From the NCBI RefSeq assembly GCF_030817595.1, contig NZ_JAUSZN010000001.1:5754001-5818000 (forward strand): a DNA stretch of 64,000 nt. The letters are read 5' to 3'. The notes beneath the pieces were generated by a model, which worked only from the letters and a program-made list of their open reading frames with translations, did no database searches and was not told the origin of the DNA. This document shows, piece by piece, positions 10,506 to 21,037 of the stretch; position 1 is the first letter of the stretch, and each line of letters starts with the position of its first letter. Source of the DNA: Neobacillus niacini. Its GTDB lineage: Bacteria > Bacillota > Bacilli > Bacillales > Cytobacillaceae. The position numbers and the translations under genes were made by a program.

Positions 10506-10665
10506 CTCAATCTAGATATTGTTTAAAAAGAGCGCTAATCATTCATATTTGAAATGAAGATTTTCTTTCAACATAGCTGTGACCAATTAACAGTTTCAGC
10601 TGATAAAAATACTTCTTTTAACAAATGGGTAATGGGGAAATTAGAATGAGAAGGAGAGATTTTCT

Positions 10666-11784
10666 ATGACAGTAACTCGAGGTCTTGAAGGGGTAGTGGC
10701 AACAACTTCTTCCATCAGCTCAATCATTGATGATACGTTAACCTATGTTGGTTATGACATCGACGATTTAGCTGAGAATGCGAGCTTTGAAGAAGTAATT
10801 TATTTATTGTGGCACCGCAGATTACCAACAGAGCCTGAATTAGCAGAATTAAAAAAGCAGCTATCAGAAAATGCAGCACTTCCACAACAAGTGATTGAGC
10901 ACTTTAAGATGTACCCTATTGAAAAGGTTCATCCAATGGCTGCACTACGTTCCGCTGTATCCTTACTGGGTCTTTATGACGAAGAAGCCGACACCATGGA
11001 TCCAGAGTCAAACTATCAAAAGGCGATTCGCCTACAAGCAAAAATGCCTGCTATTGTCACAACTTTTGCACGCGTTAGAAAAGGGCTTGAACCAATCGCA
11101 CCAAGAACTGATTTAAGCTTTGCTGCTAACTTCCTTTACATGTTGACCGGAAATGACCCTGATGAAATTGCGGTTAATGCTATGGACAAAGCCCTTGTAT
11201 TACATGCTGATCATGAACTTAATGCATCAACATTTACTGCTAGAGTTTGTGTAGCTACTTTATCAGATGTATACTCCGGTGTAACTGCTGCAATCGGAGC
11301 GCTTAAGGGACCATTACACGGTGGTGCAAATGAAGCAGTAATGAAAATGCTTAAAGAAATTGGTACAATTGAAAATGTTGAGCCATATGTTCGTGGAAAA
11401 CTTGAGAAAAAAGAAAAAATCATGGGCTTTGGACACCGTGTTTATCGCTCAGGCGATCCTCGTGCCAAGCACTTAAGAGCAATGTCCAAGAAATTAACGG
11501 AGTTAACAGGTGAGCCGCATTGGTATGAAATGTCTGAAAAAATTGAAAGCATTGTTACCGGCGAAAAGAAATTACCGCCAAACGTTGATTTCTACTCAGC
11601 GTCCATGTACCATAGCTTAGGCATTGATCATGATCTATTTACACCAATCTTTGCAGTAAGCAGGGTTTCAGGATGGCTTGCTCACATTCTAGAACAATAT
11701 GATAACAATCGATTAATTCGTCCACGTGCTGAATATACAGGTCCTGGCATGCAGACATATGTACCAATTAATCAAAGAGGTTAA
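10666..11784 (+). CDS. citZ: Citrate synthase
   Basis: Condenses acetyl-CoA and oxaloacetate to citrate. 372 aa, the short Gram-positive type II form. Catalytic regions: GPLHGGANEAVM (histidine at about residue 223), MGFGHRVYR (about residue 262) and the aspartate within VDFYSASMYHSLGI. ATG 10666 follows GAGAAGGAGAG. First gene of the citZ-icd-mdh TCA cluster, with a promoter at 10360 and a hairpin-bearing leader. Confidence 0.96.
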   Translation: MTVTRGLEGVVATTSSISSIIDDTLTYVGYDIDDLAENASFEEVIYLLWHRRLPTEPELAELKKQLSENAALPQQVIEHFKMYPIEKVHPMAALRSAVSLLGLYDEEADTMDPESNYQKAIRLQAKMPAIVTTFARVRKGLEPIAPRTDLSFAANFLYMLTGNDPDEIAVNAMDKALVLHADHELNASTFTARVCVATLSDVYSGVTAAIGALKGPLHGGANEAVMKMLKEIGTIENVEPYVRGKLEKKEKIMGFGHRVYRSGDPRAKHLRAMSKKLTELTGEPHWYEMSEKIESIVTGEKKLPPNVDFYSASMYHSLGIDHDLFTPIFAVSRVSGWLAHILEQYDNNRLIRPRAEYTGPGMQTYVPINQRG

Positions 11785-11821
11785 TAAATATTTACTTTTT
11801 TCAAAAAAATTGTTCTAATAG

Positions 11822-11870
11822 GATTGTGGGAAAAGGTTAAAGAATCAAATCTTTAACCTTGGACCCAATC
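11822..11870 (+). other. Long hairpin between citZ and icd
   Basis: AAGGTTAAAGA / TCTTTAACCTT is a perfect 11-bp stem with a 5-6 nt loop, extendable outward by GATT..GGG / CCC..AATC. No T run follows, so it is more likely an mRNA-stabilising or processing element than a terminator. Confidence 0.55.
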
Positions 11871-11934
11871 TCTTTAATACGAAAAGGGACAAATGAATAT
11901 TACCATTGATACATACCTAGGAGGGAGAACAACT

Positions 11935-13203
11935 ATGCAAGGCGAAAAAATCACAGTAACAAACGGAGTATTAAACGTACCAAACAATCCAATTATCCCA
12001 TTTATTGAAGGTGACGGTATTGGACCTGATATCTGGGCTGCTTCCGAGAGAGTATTAAATGCAGCGGTAGAAAAAGCATATAAAGGCGAACGTAAAATCG
12101 TTTGGAAAGAAGTTCTAGCTGGAGAAAAAGCTTTTAACCAAACTGGTGAATGGCTTCCACAAGAAACTCTTGATGTAATCAATGAATATTTGATTGCCAT
12201 CAAAGGTCCACTTACAACTCCTGTTGGAGGCGGTATCCGTTCATTGAACGTTGCGCTTCGTCAAGAGTTAGATTTATTTGTATGCTTACGTCCAGTAAGA
12301 TGGTTTGAAGGTGTTCCTTCTCCAGTTAAGCGTCCGCAAGACACTGATATGGTTATTTTCCGTGAAAACACAGAAGATATCTATGCAGGTATCGAGTATG
12401 AAAAAGGCTCAGAAGCTGTTAATAAACTAATCAATTTCTTACAAACTGAAATGGGTGTAAACAAAATCAGATTCCCAGAGACTTCTGGTATCGGTATTAA
12501 GCCTGTTTCTGAAGAAGGAACTTCACGCCTTGTACGCGCTGCCATTAATTATGCAATTAAAGAAGGCCGTAAATCATTAACACTTGTGCACAAAGGTAAT
12601 ATCATGAAATTTACTGAAGGTGCATTCAAAAACTGGGGTTATGAGCTTGCTGAAAAGGAATTCGGCGATAAAGTATTTACTTGGGCTCAATACGACCGTA
12701 TTAAAGAAGAGCAAGGTACTGAAGCAGCAAACCAAGCTCAATCTAATGCTGAAGCAGCTGGCAAGATCATCGTAAAAGATGCGATTGCGGATATCTTCTT
12801 ACAGCAAATCCTTACTCGTCCACGTGAATTTGATGTTGTTGCAACAATGAACTTAAACGGTGACTATATTTCTGATGCTCTTGCAGCACAGGTTGGTGGA
12901 ATTGGTATTGCTCCTGGAGCAAACATCAATTATGAAACTGGCCATGCGATTTTCGAAGCTACGCATGGTACTGCACCTAAATATGCAGGCCTTGATAAAG
13001 TTAATCCTTCATCTGTAATCCTTTCAGGTGTATTACTACTTGAGCACTTAGGATGGAATGAAGCGGCTAAAATGGTCATTAAATCAGTGGAAAAGACGAT
13101 TGCTTCTAAAGTAGTGACGTATGACTTTGCTCGTTTAATGGATGGAGCAACAGAAGTTAAAACATCAGAATTTGGTGATGAATTAATTAAGAATATGGAA
13201 TAA
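11935..13203 (+). CDS. icd: Isocitrate dehydrogenase (NADP)
   Basis: Oxidative decarboxylation of isocitrate to 2-oxoglutarate. The frame is open from 11893, but AGGAGGGAG lies just before ATG 11935, giving [11 protein letters not shown] and 422 aa, the Bacillus length. Visible: [12 protein letters not shown] near residue 25, the substrate loop [19 protein letters not shown] near residue 100, [15 protein letters not shown] near residue 140, and [12 protein letters not shown] near residue 342. Second gene of the TCA cluster. Confidence 0.96.
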   Translation: MQGEKITVTNGVLNVPNNPIIPFIEGDGIGPDIWAASERVLNAAVEKAYKGERKIVWKEVLAGEKAFNQTGEWLPQETLDVINEYLIAIKGPLTTPVGGGIRSLNVALRQELDLFVCLRPVRWFEGVPSPVKRPQDTDMVIFRENTEDIYAGIEYEKGSEAVNKLINFLQTEMGVNKIRFPETSGIGIKPVSEEGTSRLVRAAINYAIKEGRKSLTLVHKGNIMKFTEGAFKNWGYELAEKEFGDKVFTWAQYDRIKEEQGTEAANQAQSNAEAAGKIIVKDAIADIFLQQILTRPREFDVVATMNLNGDYISDALAAQVGGIGIAPGANINYETGHAIFEATHGTAPKYAGLDKVNPSSVILSGVLLLEHLGWNEAAKMVIKSVEKTIASKVVTYDFARLMDGATEVKTSEFGDELIKNME

Positions 13204-13250
13204 TTGGCAAGCTAGTGCACCTAGAGTAAGAAACTTGACAAGGAAAATCA

Positions 13251-13277
13251 GGGCTGTTTTCAAACAGTCCTTTTTTC
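13251..13277 (+). terminator. Terminator between icd and mdh
   Basis: GGGCTGTTT-TC-AAACAGTCC with six Ts. It suggests that mdh transcription is partly uncoupled from citZ-icd. Confidence 0.82.
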
Positions 13278-13316
13278 GAATAACGACAATAATACTTTCA
13301 AAGGGGAGAGTTAAAA

Positions 13317-14255
13317 ATGTCATTAAAGCGTAAAAAGGTTTCCGTAATTGGCGGCGGTTTCACTGGTGCTACAACTGCATTCTTACTTGCACAAAAAGAA
13401 TTAGGCGATGTCGTTCTAGTTGATATCCCTCAAATGGAAAACCCTACTAAAGGGAAAGCATTAGATATGCTTGAAGCAAGTCCAGTTCAAGGATTTGATT
13501 CAAACATTACTGGTACATCCAATTACGAAGATACTCGTGATTCTGACATCGTTGTCATTACGGCTGGTATTGCACGTAAACCTGGAATGAGCCGTGATGA
13601 TCTAGTTCAAACAAACCAAAAAGTAATGAAAAGTGTCACACAGGAAATCGTAAAGTATTCCCCAAACTGTACAATCCTTGTATTAACAAATCCAGTTGAT
13701 GCAATGACGTATACTGTATTTAAAGAATCTGGATTCCCTAAGAACCGGGTCATTGGCCAATCTGGTGTACTAGATACAGCTCGTTTCCGTACTTTTGTTG
13801 CGCAGGAATTAAATCTTTCTGTTAAAGATATTACCGGCTTTGTTTTAGGCGGTCACGGTGATGATATGGTTCCGCTTGTTCGTTATTCCTATGCCGGCGG
13901 TATTCCATTAGAAACATTAATTCCTAAAGAGCGTTTAGAAGCGATTGTTGAGCGTACTAGAAAAGGCGGCGGTGAAATCGTCAACCTTCTAGGCAACGGC
14001 AGTGCCTATTATGCTCCAGCAGCGTCATTGGTTGAAATGTGTGAAGCAATCTTAAAAGATCAGCGCCGTGTGCTTCCTTCCATCGCTTACCTTGAAGGCG
14101 AATTTGGATATGAGGGTATTTATCTTGGAGTACCAACAATCCTCGGTGCAAACGGAATTGAGAAGGTAATTGAGCTTGAATTAACGCCTGAAGAAAAAGC
14201 AGCGTTAGACAAATCAGTTGAGTCCGTTCAAAATGTAATGAAAGTTTTAGTGTAG
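13317..14255 (+). CDS. mdh: Malate dehydrogenase
   Basis: NAD-dependent interconversion of malate and oxaloacetate. 312 aa, the lactate-dehydrogenase-like tetrameric type. Rossmann loop [16 protein letters not shown] near residue 10, active-site loop [11 protein letters not shown] near residue 85, catalytic histidine in [16 protein letters not shown] near residue 180. AAAGGGGAGAG is 8 nt before the ATG. Closes the citZ-icd-mdh set. Confidence 0.96.
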   Translation: MSLKRKKVSVIGGGFTGATTAFLLAQKELGDVVLVDIPQMENPTKGKALDMLEASPVQGFDSNITGTSNYEDTRDSDIVVITAGIARKPGMSRDDLVQTNQKVMKSVTQEIVKYSPNCTILVLTNPVDAMTYTVFKESGFPKNRVIGQSGVLDTARFRTFVAQELNLSVKDITGFVLGGHGDDMVPLVRYSYAGGIPLETLIPKERLEAIVERTRKGGGEIVNLLGNGSAYYAPAASLVEMCEAILKDQRRVLPSIAYLEGEFGYEGIYLGVPTILGANGIEKVIELELTPEEKAALDKSVESVQNVMKVLV

Positions 14256-14263
14256 CTGATTAA

Positions 14264-14297
14264 AAAATTCGGGGAAAAACTTCCTCGAATTTTTTCT
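14264..14297 (+). terminator. Terminator after mdh
   Basis: AAAATTCGGGGAA-AAAC-TTCCTCGAATTTT stem followed by more T residues. Confidence 0.82.
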
Positions 14298-14336
14298 ACC
14301 ACACAAATGAAACCGTTTACAAAGGAGCGCAACGAA

Positions 14337-14813
14337 ATGCTTTTAGGAAAAAAGAGAAAGTTAGGAAGAGAAATTAAAGAAATGTCTGTCGGAGAAAAAC
14401 TAGCGTTAACCGAAAAGGTGGAAGATAAGGATATTCTACTGTATTTGGGGTTAACCGATGATGCAAATCCACTTTTTATTCAGCATGATTATGCTTCCCA
14501 AACACCTTATAAAAAACCAATTGTTCCTAGTATAATGCTGACGGGTATGATTACTTCTGCTGTTTCAAAGTATTTACCCGGACCTGGAAGTCATATTTTA
14601 GGTCAAGATATCCAATTTCCTAAGCCTGTTTATCATTATGCGACGGTTCAGTTGTTGCTAGAGGTTGTCGAAGTAAATCATGATGACCACACAGTGATGA
14701 TGACGGTAGTTGGAACAAACGAAAAAGACGAGGTAGTGATTAAGGGAAACTTGAAAGTTTGTCCTCCTCATCGTTTAGGCGGAATGGATGCAAATGTGTT
14801 AGATAACTTTTAA
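14337..14813 (+). CDS. MaoC-like dehydratase-domain protein
   Basis: 158-aa hot-dog-fold protein. The core LGLTDDANPLFIQHDYASQTPYKKPIVPSIMLTGM contains the D-x-N-P-L/H pattern of MaoC-type (R)-hydratases around residues 45-55. ATG 14337 is chosen because AAAGGAG is 9 nt upstream; the in-frame ATG at 14307 has none. Substrate not known. The gene lies between terminators of mdh and ahead of phoP; B. subtilis 168 does not have it at this spot, but many other Bacillaceae do as far as I recall. Confidence 0.75.
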   Translation: MLLGKKRKLGREIKEMSVGEKLALTEKVEDKDILLYLGLTDDANPLFIQHDYASQTPYKKPIVPSIMLTGMITSAVSKYLPGPGSHILGQDIQFPKPVYHYATVQLLLEVVEVNHDDHTVMMTVVGTNEKDEVVIKGNLKVCPPHRLGGMDANVLDNF

Positions 14814-14819
14814 TGCTCT

Positions 14820-14849
14820 AAGGAATGTAGCCCACATTCCTTTTTTTTT
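14820..14849 (+). terminator. Terminator after the MaoC-like gene
   Basis: AGGAATGT-AGCCC-ACATTCCT followed by eight or more Ts. Confidence 0.85.
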
Positions 14850-14936
14850 GTCTTAAGGGTCGATAGTGGGTATTCTTTTTTATTCTATATTATAATGGTG
14901 GAAGGTGGCAAAATAGACAAACACTCGGAGGTTTTT

Positions 14937-15653
14937 ATGAAAAATAAGGTACTAGTTGTTGACGATGAACAATCGATTGTAACTTTGCTTCAATATAATT
15001 TGGAACAAGCTGGTTTTGAAGTAGTAACGGCAATGGATGGCTTAGCGGGAAAACAATTAGCTGAAAGTATAACACCGGATATTATTGTTTTAGATCTTAT
15101 GCTTCCGAAAATGGATGGAATTGAAGTATGTAAGCAGCTTCGGCAGCAGAAAATTATGACTCCAATCCTAATGTTAACAGCTAAAGATGATGAATTTGAT
15201 AAAATATTGGGGTTAGAGCTCGGTGCGGATGATTATATGATTAAGCCGTTTAGTCCTAGAGAAGTGGTGGCACGCGTAAAGGCAATTTTAAGAAGAGTTC
15301 AAATACAAACCAACAGTAATGAGGCTGAGCAACAGGATAGTACTGACATTGTTATTGGAGATCTTCAAATTATCCCAGAGAAATATGAAGCCTATTTTAA
15401 AAATCAACAATTGGAACTGACCCTGAAGGAATACGAATTACTTCATTACTTGGCACAGAATAAAAATCGTGTCCTAACCCGTGACCAATTATTAAGTGCT
15501 GTTTGGAACTATGAATTTGCTGGCGATACTCGTATTGTAGATGTTCATATTTCTCACTTAAGGGAAAAAATTGAAGTTGATACGAAAAAACCGGCTTATA
15601 TTAAAACCGTCCGTGGACTTGGGTATAAGCTTGAGGAGCCGAAAGGTGAATGA
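14937..15653 (+). CDS. phoP: Phosphate response regulator PhoP
   Basis: OmpR-family regulator of phosphate starvation. The frame is open from 14895, but ATG 14937 follows CGGAGG and gives MKNKVLVVDDEQS, so 238 aa. Receiver domain residues 1-118 with acidic pair D9/D10, phosphoacceptor D53 in IVLDLMLP and conserved lysine in MIKPFSPRE; winged helix from about residue 140 to the end (VDVHISHLREKIE, TVRGLGYKLE). Its stop overlaps the phoR start by 4 nt. A TATAAT at 14891-14896 may be its -10 box. I see no clear TTAACA-type PhoP boxes. Confidence 0.93.
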   Translation: MKNKVLVVDDEQSIVTLLQYNLEQAGFEVVTAMDGLAGKQLAESITPDIIVLDLMLPKMDGIEVCKQLRQQKIMTPILMLTAKDDEFDKILGLELGADDYMIKPFSPREVVARVKAILRRVQIQTNSNEAEQQDSTDIVIGDLQIIPEKYEAYFKNQQLELTLKEYELLHYLAQNKNRVLTRDQLLSAVWNYEFAGDTRIVDVHISHLREKIEVDTKKPAYIKTVRGLGYKLEEPKGE

Positions 15654-17413
15654 CCAAATTCCGCACAAAGCTGCTTCTTGCGCTGATTTCTTTACTTATC
15701 ATAGGATTAATCGGCCTTGAAATATTACTTGGACAACTTTTAAAAGGCTACTACCTTGATACATATAATGAACGTTTAGATAAAGAGAGTAATCTCCTAA
15801 GCTTGCATATTGAAAATAACGGCGGCGTGAATTCATTTAATGAACAAAAAACAATTGAATTAAGCAATATACTGAATGTAAGACTAGCCATAACAGATGC
15901 AAAAGGGAAGATCCTTTTTGACAGTGGTGAAAAGAGTCCTTCTAATATAAAAGGGATAAAGGAAATTATTAATGAGGTCTTAAAGGAAAAGCAAAAAAAT
16001 AGGACCGAGCTTATTGAACGTGAGGAATACGACTTACATTATTCGTGGAAACCAATACAGCAAGCAAATAAAAATGAAGGATATTTGTTCATTTTTACTA
16101 AAACGAGTGAACTGAAACAAGCATACGGGCAAATATGGTGGATTCTTTCCATTAGCCTGTTGATGGTGTTTATTGTCTTTATATATCTTGGATACAGAAT
16201 AACTGGAAGATATACAAAGCCAATAGAAGCTGCAACGAATGTCGCAATTGAGCTGGCAAAAGGAAATTATCGGGCAAGGATAGAAAGTAATAACTTAAAT
16301 GAAACGGGTATGTTGAGTACTTCAATCAATGTTTTGGCCCAAAACCTTCAAGAAATGAGTAAAGCTCAAGAAATACAGCAGGATCGTTTAAGTGCATTAA
16401 TTGAAAATATGGGTGCAGGACTACTTTTAATGGATAGCCGTGGCTTCATCAATCTAATTAATAAGGGTTACATCGAGATTTTTCATGTGAATTCTTCTAA
16501 CTATTTAGATAAATTGTATTATGAGGTTATTGAGCATGAGGAAATATGCAATATCATAGCGGATGTGTTCAGGACAGAACAAAAAATCAGAAAACACCTC
16601 CTTCTCCCATTGGGCATTGAGAGAAGATACTTTGATGTTTACGGTATACCAATTATAGGAATTAATAATGTGTGGAAAGGGGTTTTACTCGTTTTCCATG
16701 ATATTACCGAAATCAAAAAACTTGAAGTCATGAGAAAGGACTTTGTGGCAAATGTGTCACATGAATTGAAGACGCCTGTTACCTCTATAAAAGGTTTTTC
16801 TGAAACGTTGTTAGATGGTGCGATGAATAATCAAGATACACTTGAAGCATTCTTATCGATTATTAATAAAGAAAGTGAGCGAATGCAATCTCTTATTCAA
16901 GATCTACTGGATTTTTCTAAAATTGAGCAGCAGGAATTTAAGCTGAACATCCAGGACTTTGACCTATTTGAATTAATAAACGAAGTAATCACCATGCTTA
17001 ATAAAAAAGCAAAATCAAAAGATATTCGTCTTGAACTTCAGTTTCAGAGGGAAGAATTATATATACAAGGAGACCATGACCGCTTAAAACAGGTATTTAT
17101 CAATCTGATCAGTAATGCCATTTTGTATACTCCTCCTGGAGGTTATGTGATCGTTTCACTGTTTGAATTCGAAAGAACCGTGAAAATCCATGTAAAAGAC
17201 TCTGGTGTAGGTATTAAACAAGAAGAAATTCCACGTATTTTTGAGCGATTTTATCGTGTTGACCGTGCTAGAAGCCGAGACTCTGGCGGGACAGGCCTTG
17301 GATTAGCGATCGTAAAACATTTAGTTGAAGCACATCACGGAAACATCTCGGTAAGAAGTACCCTTGGTGAGGGCAGTGAGTTCATCATCGAACTACATAA
17401 ATATATGAATTAA
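15650..17413 (+). CDS. phoR: Phosphate sensor histidine kinase PhoR
   Basis: 587 aa. Membrane segments at residues ~7-30 and ~162-182 bracket an extracytoplasmic sensor of about 130 residues. HAMP region ~183-235, PAS domain ~245-350, HisKA with phospho-histidine H371 (ANVSHELKTPVTSIKGF), then the ATPase domain with NLISNAILYTPPGG (N box), KDSGVGIKQEEIPRIFERF and GGTGLGLAIV. ATG overlaps phoP (ATGA), so the pair is translationally coupled. It is followed by polA, as in B. subtilis. Confidence 0.94.
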   Translation: MTKFRTKLLLALISLLIIGLIGLEILLGQLLKGYYLDTYNERLDKESNLLSLHIENNGGVNSFNEQKTIELSNILNVRLAITDAKGKILFDSGEKSPSNIKGIKEIINEVLKEKQKNRTELIEREEYDLHYSWKPIQQANKNEGYLFIFTKTSELKQAYGQIWWILSISLLMVFIVFIYLGYRITGRYTKPIEAATNVAIELAKGNYRARIESNNLNETGMLSTSINVLAQNLQEMSKAQEIQQDRLSALIENMGAGLLLMDSRGFINLINKGYIEIFHVNSSNYLDKLYYEVIEHEEICNIIADVFRTEQKIRKHLLLPLGIERRYFDVYGIPIIGINNVWKGVLLVFHDITEIKKLEVMRKDFVANVSHELKTPVTSIKGFSETLLDGAMNNQDTLEAFLSIINKESERMQSLIQDLLDFSKIEQQEFKLNIQDFDLFELINEVITMLNKKAKSKDIRLELQFQREELYIQGDHDRLKQVFINLISNAILYTPPGGYVIVSLFEFERTVKIHVKDSGVGIKQEEIPRIFERFYRVDRARSRDSGGTGLGLAIVKHLVEAHHGNISVRSTLGEGSEFIIELHKYMN

Positions 17414-17431
17414 CCTGAAAGGGGTAAATAG

Positions 17432-20066
17432 ATGGAAAAGAAGAAGTTAGTATTAATAGATGGGAATAGTATCGCTTACCGTGCATTTCTTTGCTCTGCC
17501 CCTGCTTAATAACGATAAGGGCGTACACACAAACGCAGTATACGGTTTTACCATGATGTTGAATAAGATTATCGAAGACGAGAAGCCAACACATATACTA
17601 GTGGCATTTGATGCGGGAAAGACAACCTTTCGTCATGCTACTTTTGGTGAGTATAAGGGCGGCAGACAGAAAACACCTCCAGAATTATCCGAGCAATTTC
17701 CTTTTATTCGTGAACTTCTTGATGCATATGGTATCCAGCGATATGAGCTTGAGAATTATGAGGCTGATGACATTATTGGAACATTATCATTAACTGCTGA
17801 AAAAGAAGGCTATGAAATAAAGGTTATATCAGGAGATAAGGACTTAACTCAGCTTTCCTCGGAACATACAACGGTTGGAATCACTCGTAAAGGAATCACC
17901 GACATAGAGGAATATACTCCAGAACATGTTATGGAGAAGTACGGTTTAACGCCTGAGCAAATTATTGATATGAAGGGGCTGATGGGTGACCCTTCAGATA
18001 ATATTCCAGGTGTACCAGGCGTCGGTGAGAAAACAGCGATTAAACTGTTAAAGGAATTTTCAACATTAGAAAAGTTACTAAACTCGGTTGATCAAGTGAC
18101 TGGAAATAAGTTGAAAGAAAAGCTTGAAGAATTCAAGGATCAAGCAGTAATGAGTAAGCAGCTTGCCGCTATAGAAAGACATGCACCAGTCGAAGTATCT
18201 GTAGAAAATGTGGCTTATGAGGGTTTTGAAAGAGATAAACTTGTTGCAATTTATAAAGAGCTTGGCTTTCACTCCTTATTAGAAAAATTAGGTGGAGACA
18301 CTGCAAGCACTGAACAGGTTGAACTGGAAGACATTGAGTATGTAACCCCTGATGTAATTAGTGATGATTTGTTTACGGATGATAATTATTTCTATGTTGA
18401 AATGCTAGATGATAATTATCATTACGCCGATATCATTGGTTTTTCGCTCGTCAATGAAAAGGGATATTATTATTTACCAACTGAATTAGCCTTAAAGTCT
18501 GATAGTTTTAAAAAATGGGCGGAAGATGAAACAAAAAAGAAAACAGTCTACGACGCAAAGCGTTCCGAGGTATCGTTAAGAAGGTTTGAGATTCATTTAA
18601 AAGGTGTTAATTTCGATACGTTAATGGCTTCTTATATTATTAATCCTTCTGAATCGATTGATGACCTTTCAACAATAGGGAAAAAATACGGGATTAATAT
18701 TCAATCAGATGAGTCGTTTTATGGAAAAGGGGCTAAGCGGAAAATACCAGAAGCTTCACTGCTTGCAGAGCATTTGGTCAGAAAAAGTCTTGCTATGTCT
18801 GATTTAAAACAAAAATTGGAAGACGAATTAAAAACAAATGAACAATATGAATTATTTACTGACCTTGAAATGCCACTGTCACTCATTTTAGCTGATATGG
18901 AATCCTGCGGGATCAAGGTGGATAGGGATCGTCTGCAAAGAATGGGCGGCGAAATTCATGATAAGTTGATCGAAATGGAAGGAATTATTTATGAGCTGGC
19001 TGGTGAAAAGTTCAATATTAATTCAACCAAACAATTAGGTGTCATTTTATTTGAAAAATTAAACCTGCCAACCTTTAAGAAAACAAAAACAGGCTATTCA
19101 ACGTCAGCAGATGTTTTAGAAAAATTAGCAAATGACCATGAAATCATTGAGCATATTCTAACATACAGACAGCTAGGCAAGCTCCAGTCAACTTATATTG
19201 AAGGTTTGCTCAAGGTTATTAATCCTAAAACCGGTAAAGTTCATACACGCTATCAACAGACATTAACTGCAACAGGCAGGTTAAGCTCCATTGATCCAAA
19301 CATGCAGAACATTCCGATTCGATTAGAAGAAGGTAGGAAAATCCGCCAAGCATTTGTACCATCGGAACCAGGATGGATCATTTTTGCAGCCGATTATTCG
19401 CAAATCGAGCTTAGAGTTCTTGCAGACATTGCTGGGGATGAAAAACTGATACAAGCCTTTAAGGATGACCTTGATATTCACACCAAAACGGCGATGGATG
19501 TATTCCACGTAAATGCGGATGAGGTAACATCCAATATGAGAAGGCAGGCAAAGGCGGTTAACTTCGGCATTGTCTATGGAATAAGTGACTATGGTCTTTC
19601 ACAGAGCTTAGGCATCACACGTAAGGAAGCTGGTCTGTTTATTGACCGCTATCTTGCAAGCTACCCTGGGGTGAAGGATTATATGGACGACATTATTCAT
19701 TCAGCCAAACAAAAGGGTTATGTATCTACTCTTCTGCAAAGAAGAAGGTATATCCCAGAGATTACACATCGTAATTTTAACATCAGAAGTTTTGCTGAAA
19801 GAACTGCCATGAATACCCCAATCCAGGGAAGTGCAGCTGATATTATAAAAAAAGCGATGATCGATATGGCGGAAGCATTAAAGGATTATGGATTAAAAAC
19901 AAGACTACTGCTTCAAGTGCACGATGAACTTATCTTCGAAGCGCCAGAAGAAGAAATCGAAACACTTAAGAAACTCGTTCCAGATGTCATGGAAAATGCC
20001 CTCGAATTAAAAGTGCCATTAAAAGTAGACTATTCTTATGGTCCAACATGGTTTGATGCAAAGTAG
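17432..20066 (+). CDS. polA: DNA polymerase I, frameshifted near its 5' end as read here
   Basis: The expected start is ATG 17432 (AAAGGGG upstream; MEKKKLVLIDGNSIAYRAF), but that frame stops at TAA 17507-17509. The remainder (FALPLLNNDKG onward) is in the next frame up to 20066. The break is at 17486-17490, where TTTCT has one T more than needed for GCA-TTC-TTT; removing it gives 877 aa, the family length. Domains: 5'-nuclease (~1-300), a degenerate 3'-5' exonuclease (VEM where active enzymes have DxE), then the polymerase with YSQIELRVLA, RRQAKAVNFGIVYG and QVHDELIFE. Without correction, the nuclease loses its first metal-binding motif. It could be a sequencing error or a real mutation. Confidence 0.85.
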
Positions 20067-20120
20067 AAAAGAGGAAGAGCTTAGGCGCTTCCTCTGTACA
20101 GCATATAAGGGAGTTGCTTT

Positions 20121-20948
20121 ATGCCAGAACTACCGGAAGTAGAAACAGTAAGAAAGACGTTAAAAAAGCTTGTTTCAAATAAACAAATAGAAAATATAAC
20201 CGTTCACTGGCCTAAAATTATTAAAAATCCAGTTGAGGTTGAACAATTCGTTGATGCTCTTAAAGGAGAAATAATTGAGGATGTCGGCAGAAGAGGTAAG
20301 TTTTTAATTATTTATACCACCACGTTTGCCCTTGTTTCCCATTTAAGGATGGAAGGGAAATATGGGCTCTATCCAAAGGAAGAACCATATGATAAGCATA
20401 CTCATGTTATCTTTCATTTTACCGATGGAAGTGAACTGAGATATCGAGATGTTCGGAAATTTGGAACCATGCACCTATATATAAAGGGGGAGGAATTTGA
20501 GAAACCTCCACTTATTGACCTTGGACCAGAGCCTTTTTCAGAGGATTTCACAAAGGAATATTTATCTGACAAGCTGAAAAAGACGAACAGAAAGATAAAG
20601 CCTGCTCTACTGGACCAAAAAGTTTTTGTTGGGCTTGGAAACATTTATGTCGATGAGGCCCTGTTCCGTTCTGGAATACACCCTGAACGGATTGCAAACT
20701 CTTTGAGTGAGGAAGAATTAACATTGCTCCACCAAGAAATTGTTAAGACATTGGAGGAAGCGGTTAAAAAAGGGGGAAGCACAATTCGCTCCTATGTAAA
20801 CTCACAAGGGGAAATTGGGATGTTTCAGCTTGAATTATATGCCTACGGCCGTAAAGGGGAAGAATGCAAAAGGTGTGGAACCCCATTAGAAAAAACAACA
20901 GTAGGAGGACGAGGTACTCATTTTTGTCCTAAATGCCAAAAACTTTAA
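20121..20948 (+). CDS. mutM: Formamidopyrimidine-DNA glycosylase
   Basis: Base-excision repair enzyme removing 8-oxoguanine and nicking the abasic site. 275 aa. The mature N-terminus PELPEVETV carries the catalytic Pro and Glu; a helix-two-turn-helix lies around residues 150-220 (DQKVFVGLGNIYVDEALF) and a C-terminal CxxC...CxxC zinc finger (CKRCGTPLE ... HFCPKC) closes the protein. Downstream of polA as in B. subtilis. A hairpin (AGAGGAAG/CTTCCTCT, 20069-20096) without a T run lies between them. Confidence 0.96.
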   Translation: MPELPEVETVRKTLKKLVSNKQIENITVHWPKIIKNPVEVEQFVDALKGEIIEDVGRRGKFLIIYTTTFALVSHLRMEGKYGLYPKEEPYDKHTHVIFHFTDGSELRYRDVRKFGTMHLYIKGEEFEKPPLIDLGPEPFSEDFTKEYLSDKLKKTNRKIKPALLDQKVFVGLGNIYVDEALFRSGIHPERIANSLSEEELTLLHQEIVKTLEEAVKKGGSTIRSYVNSQGEIGMFQLELYAYGRKGEECKRCGTPLEKTTVGGRGTHFCPKCQKL

Positions 20949-21037
20949 TCTTTAGAAGTGAGATGACAATTTAATAACAAAGGATAGGCTCCTCCCATAT
21001 ACTATCGTAGTGATTGACGGAAGGAGCTCTAGACATC

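Noticed and set aside
10520-10545. Second cre site around AGAGCGCTAATCA in the citZ leader
   Set aside because: Too many mismatches to the cre consensus on both sides of the central CG.
13235-13240. Perfect TTGACA as a separate mdh promoter
   Set aside because: No acceptable -10 box at 16-18 nt; the expected position falls in the terminator hairpin.
17460-17490. ATG 17460 as an authentic polA start
   Set aside because: It has no ribosome site and lies out of frame within the conserved LIDGNSIAYRA coding stretch; a frameshift is the better explanation.
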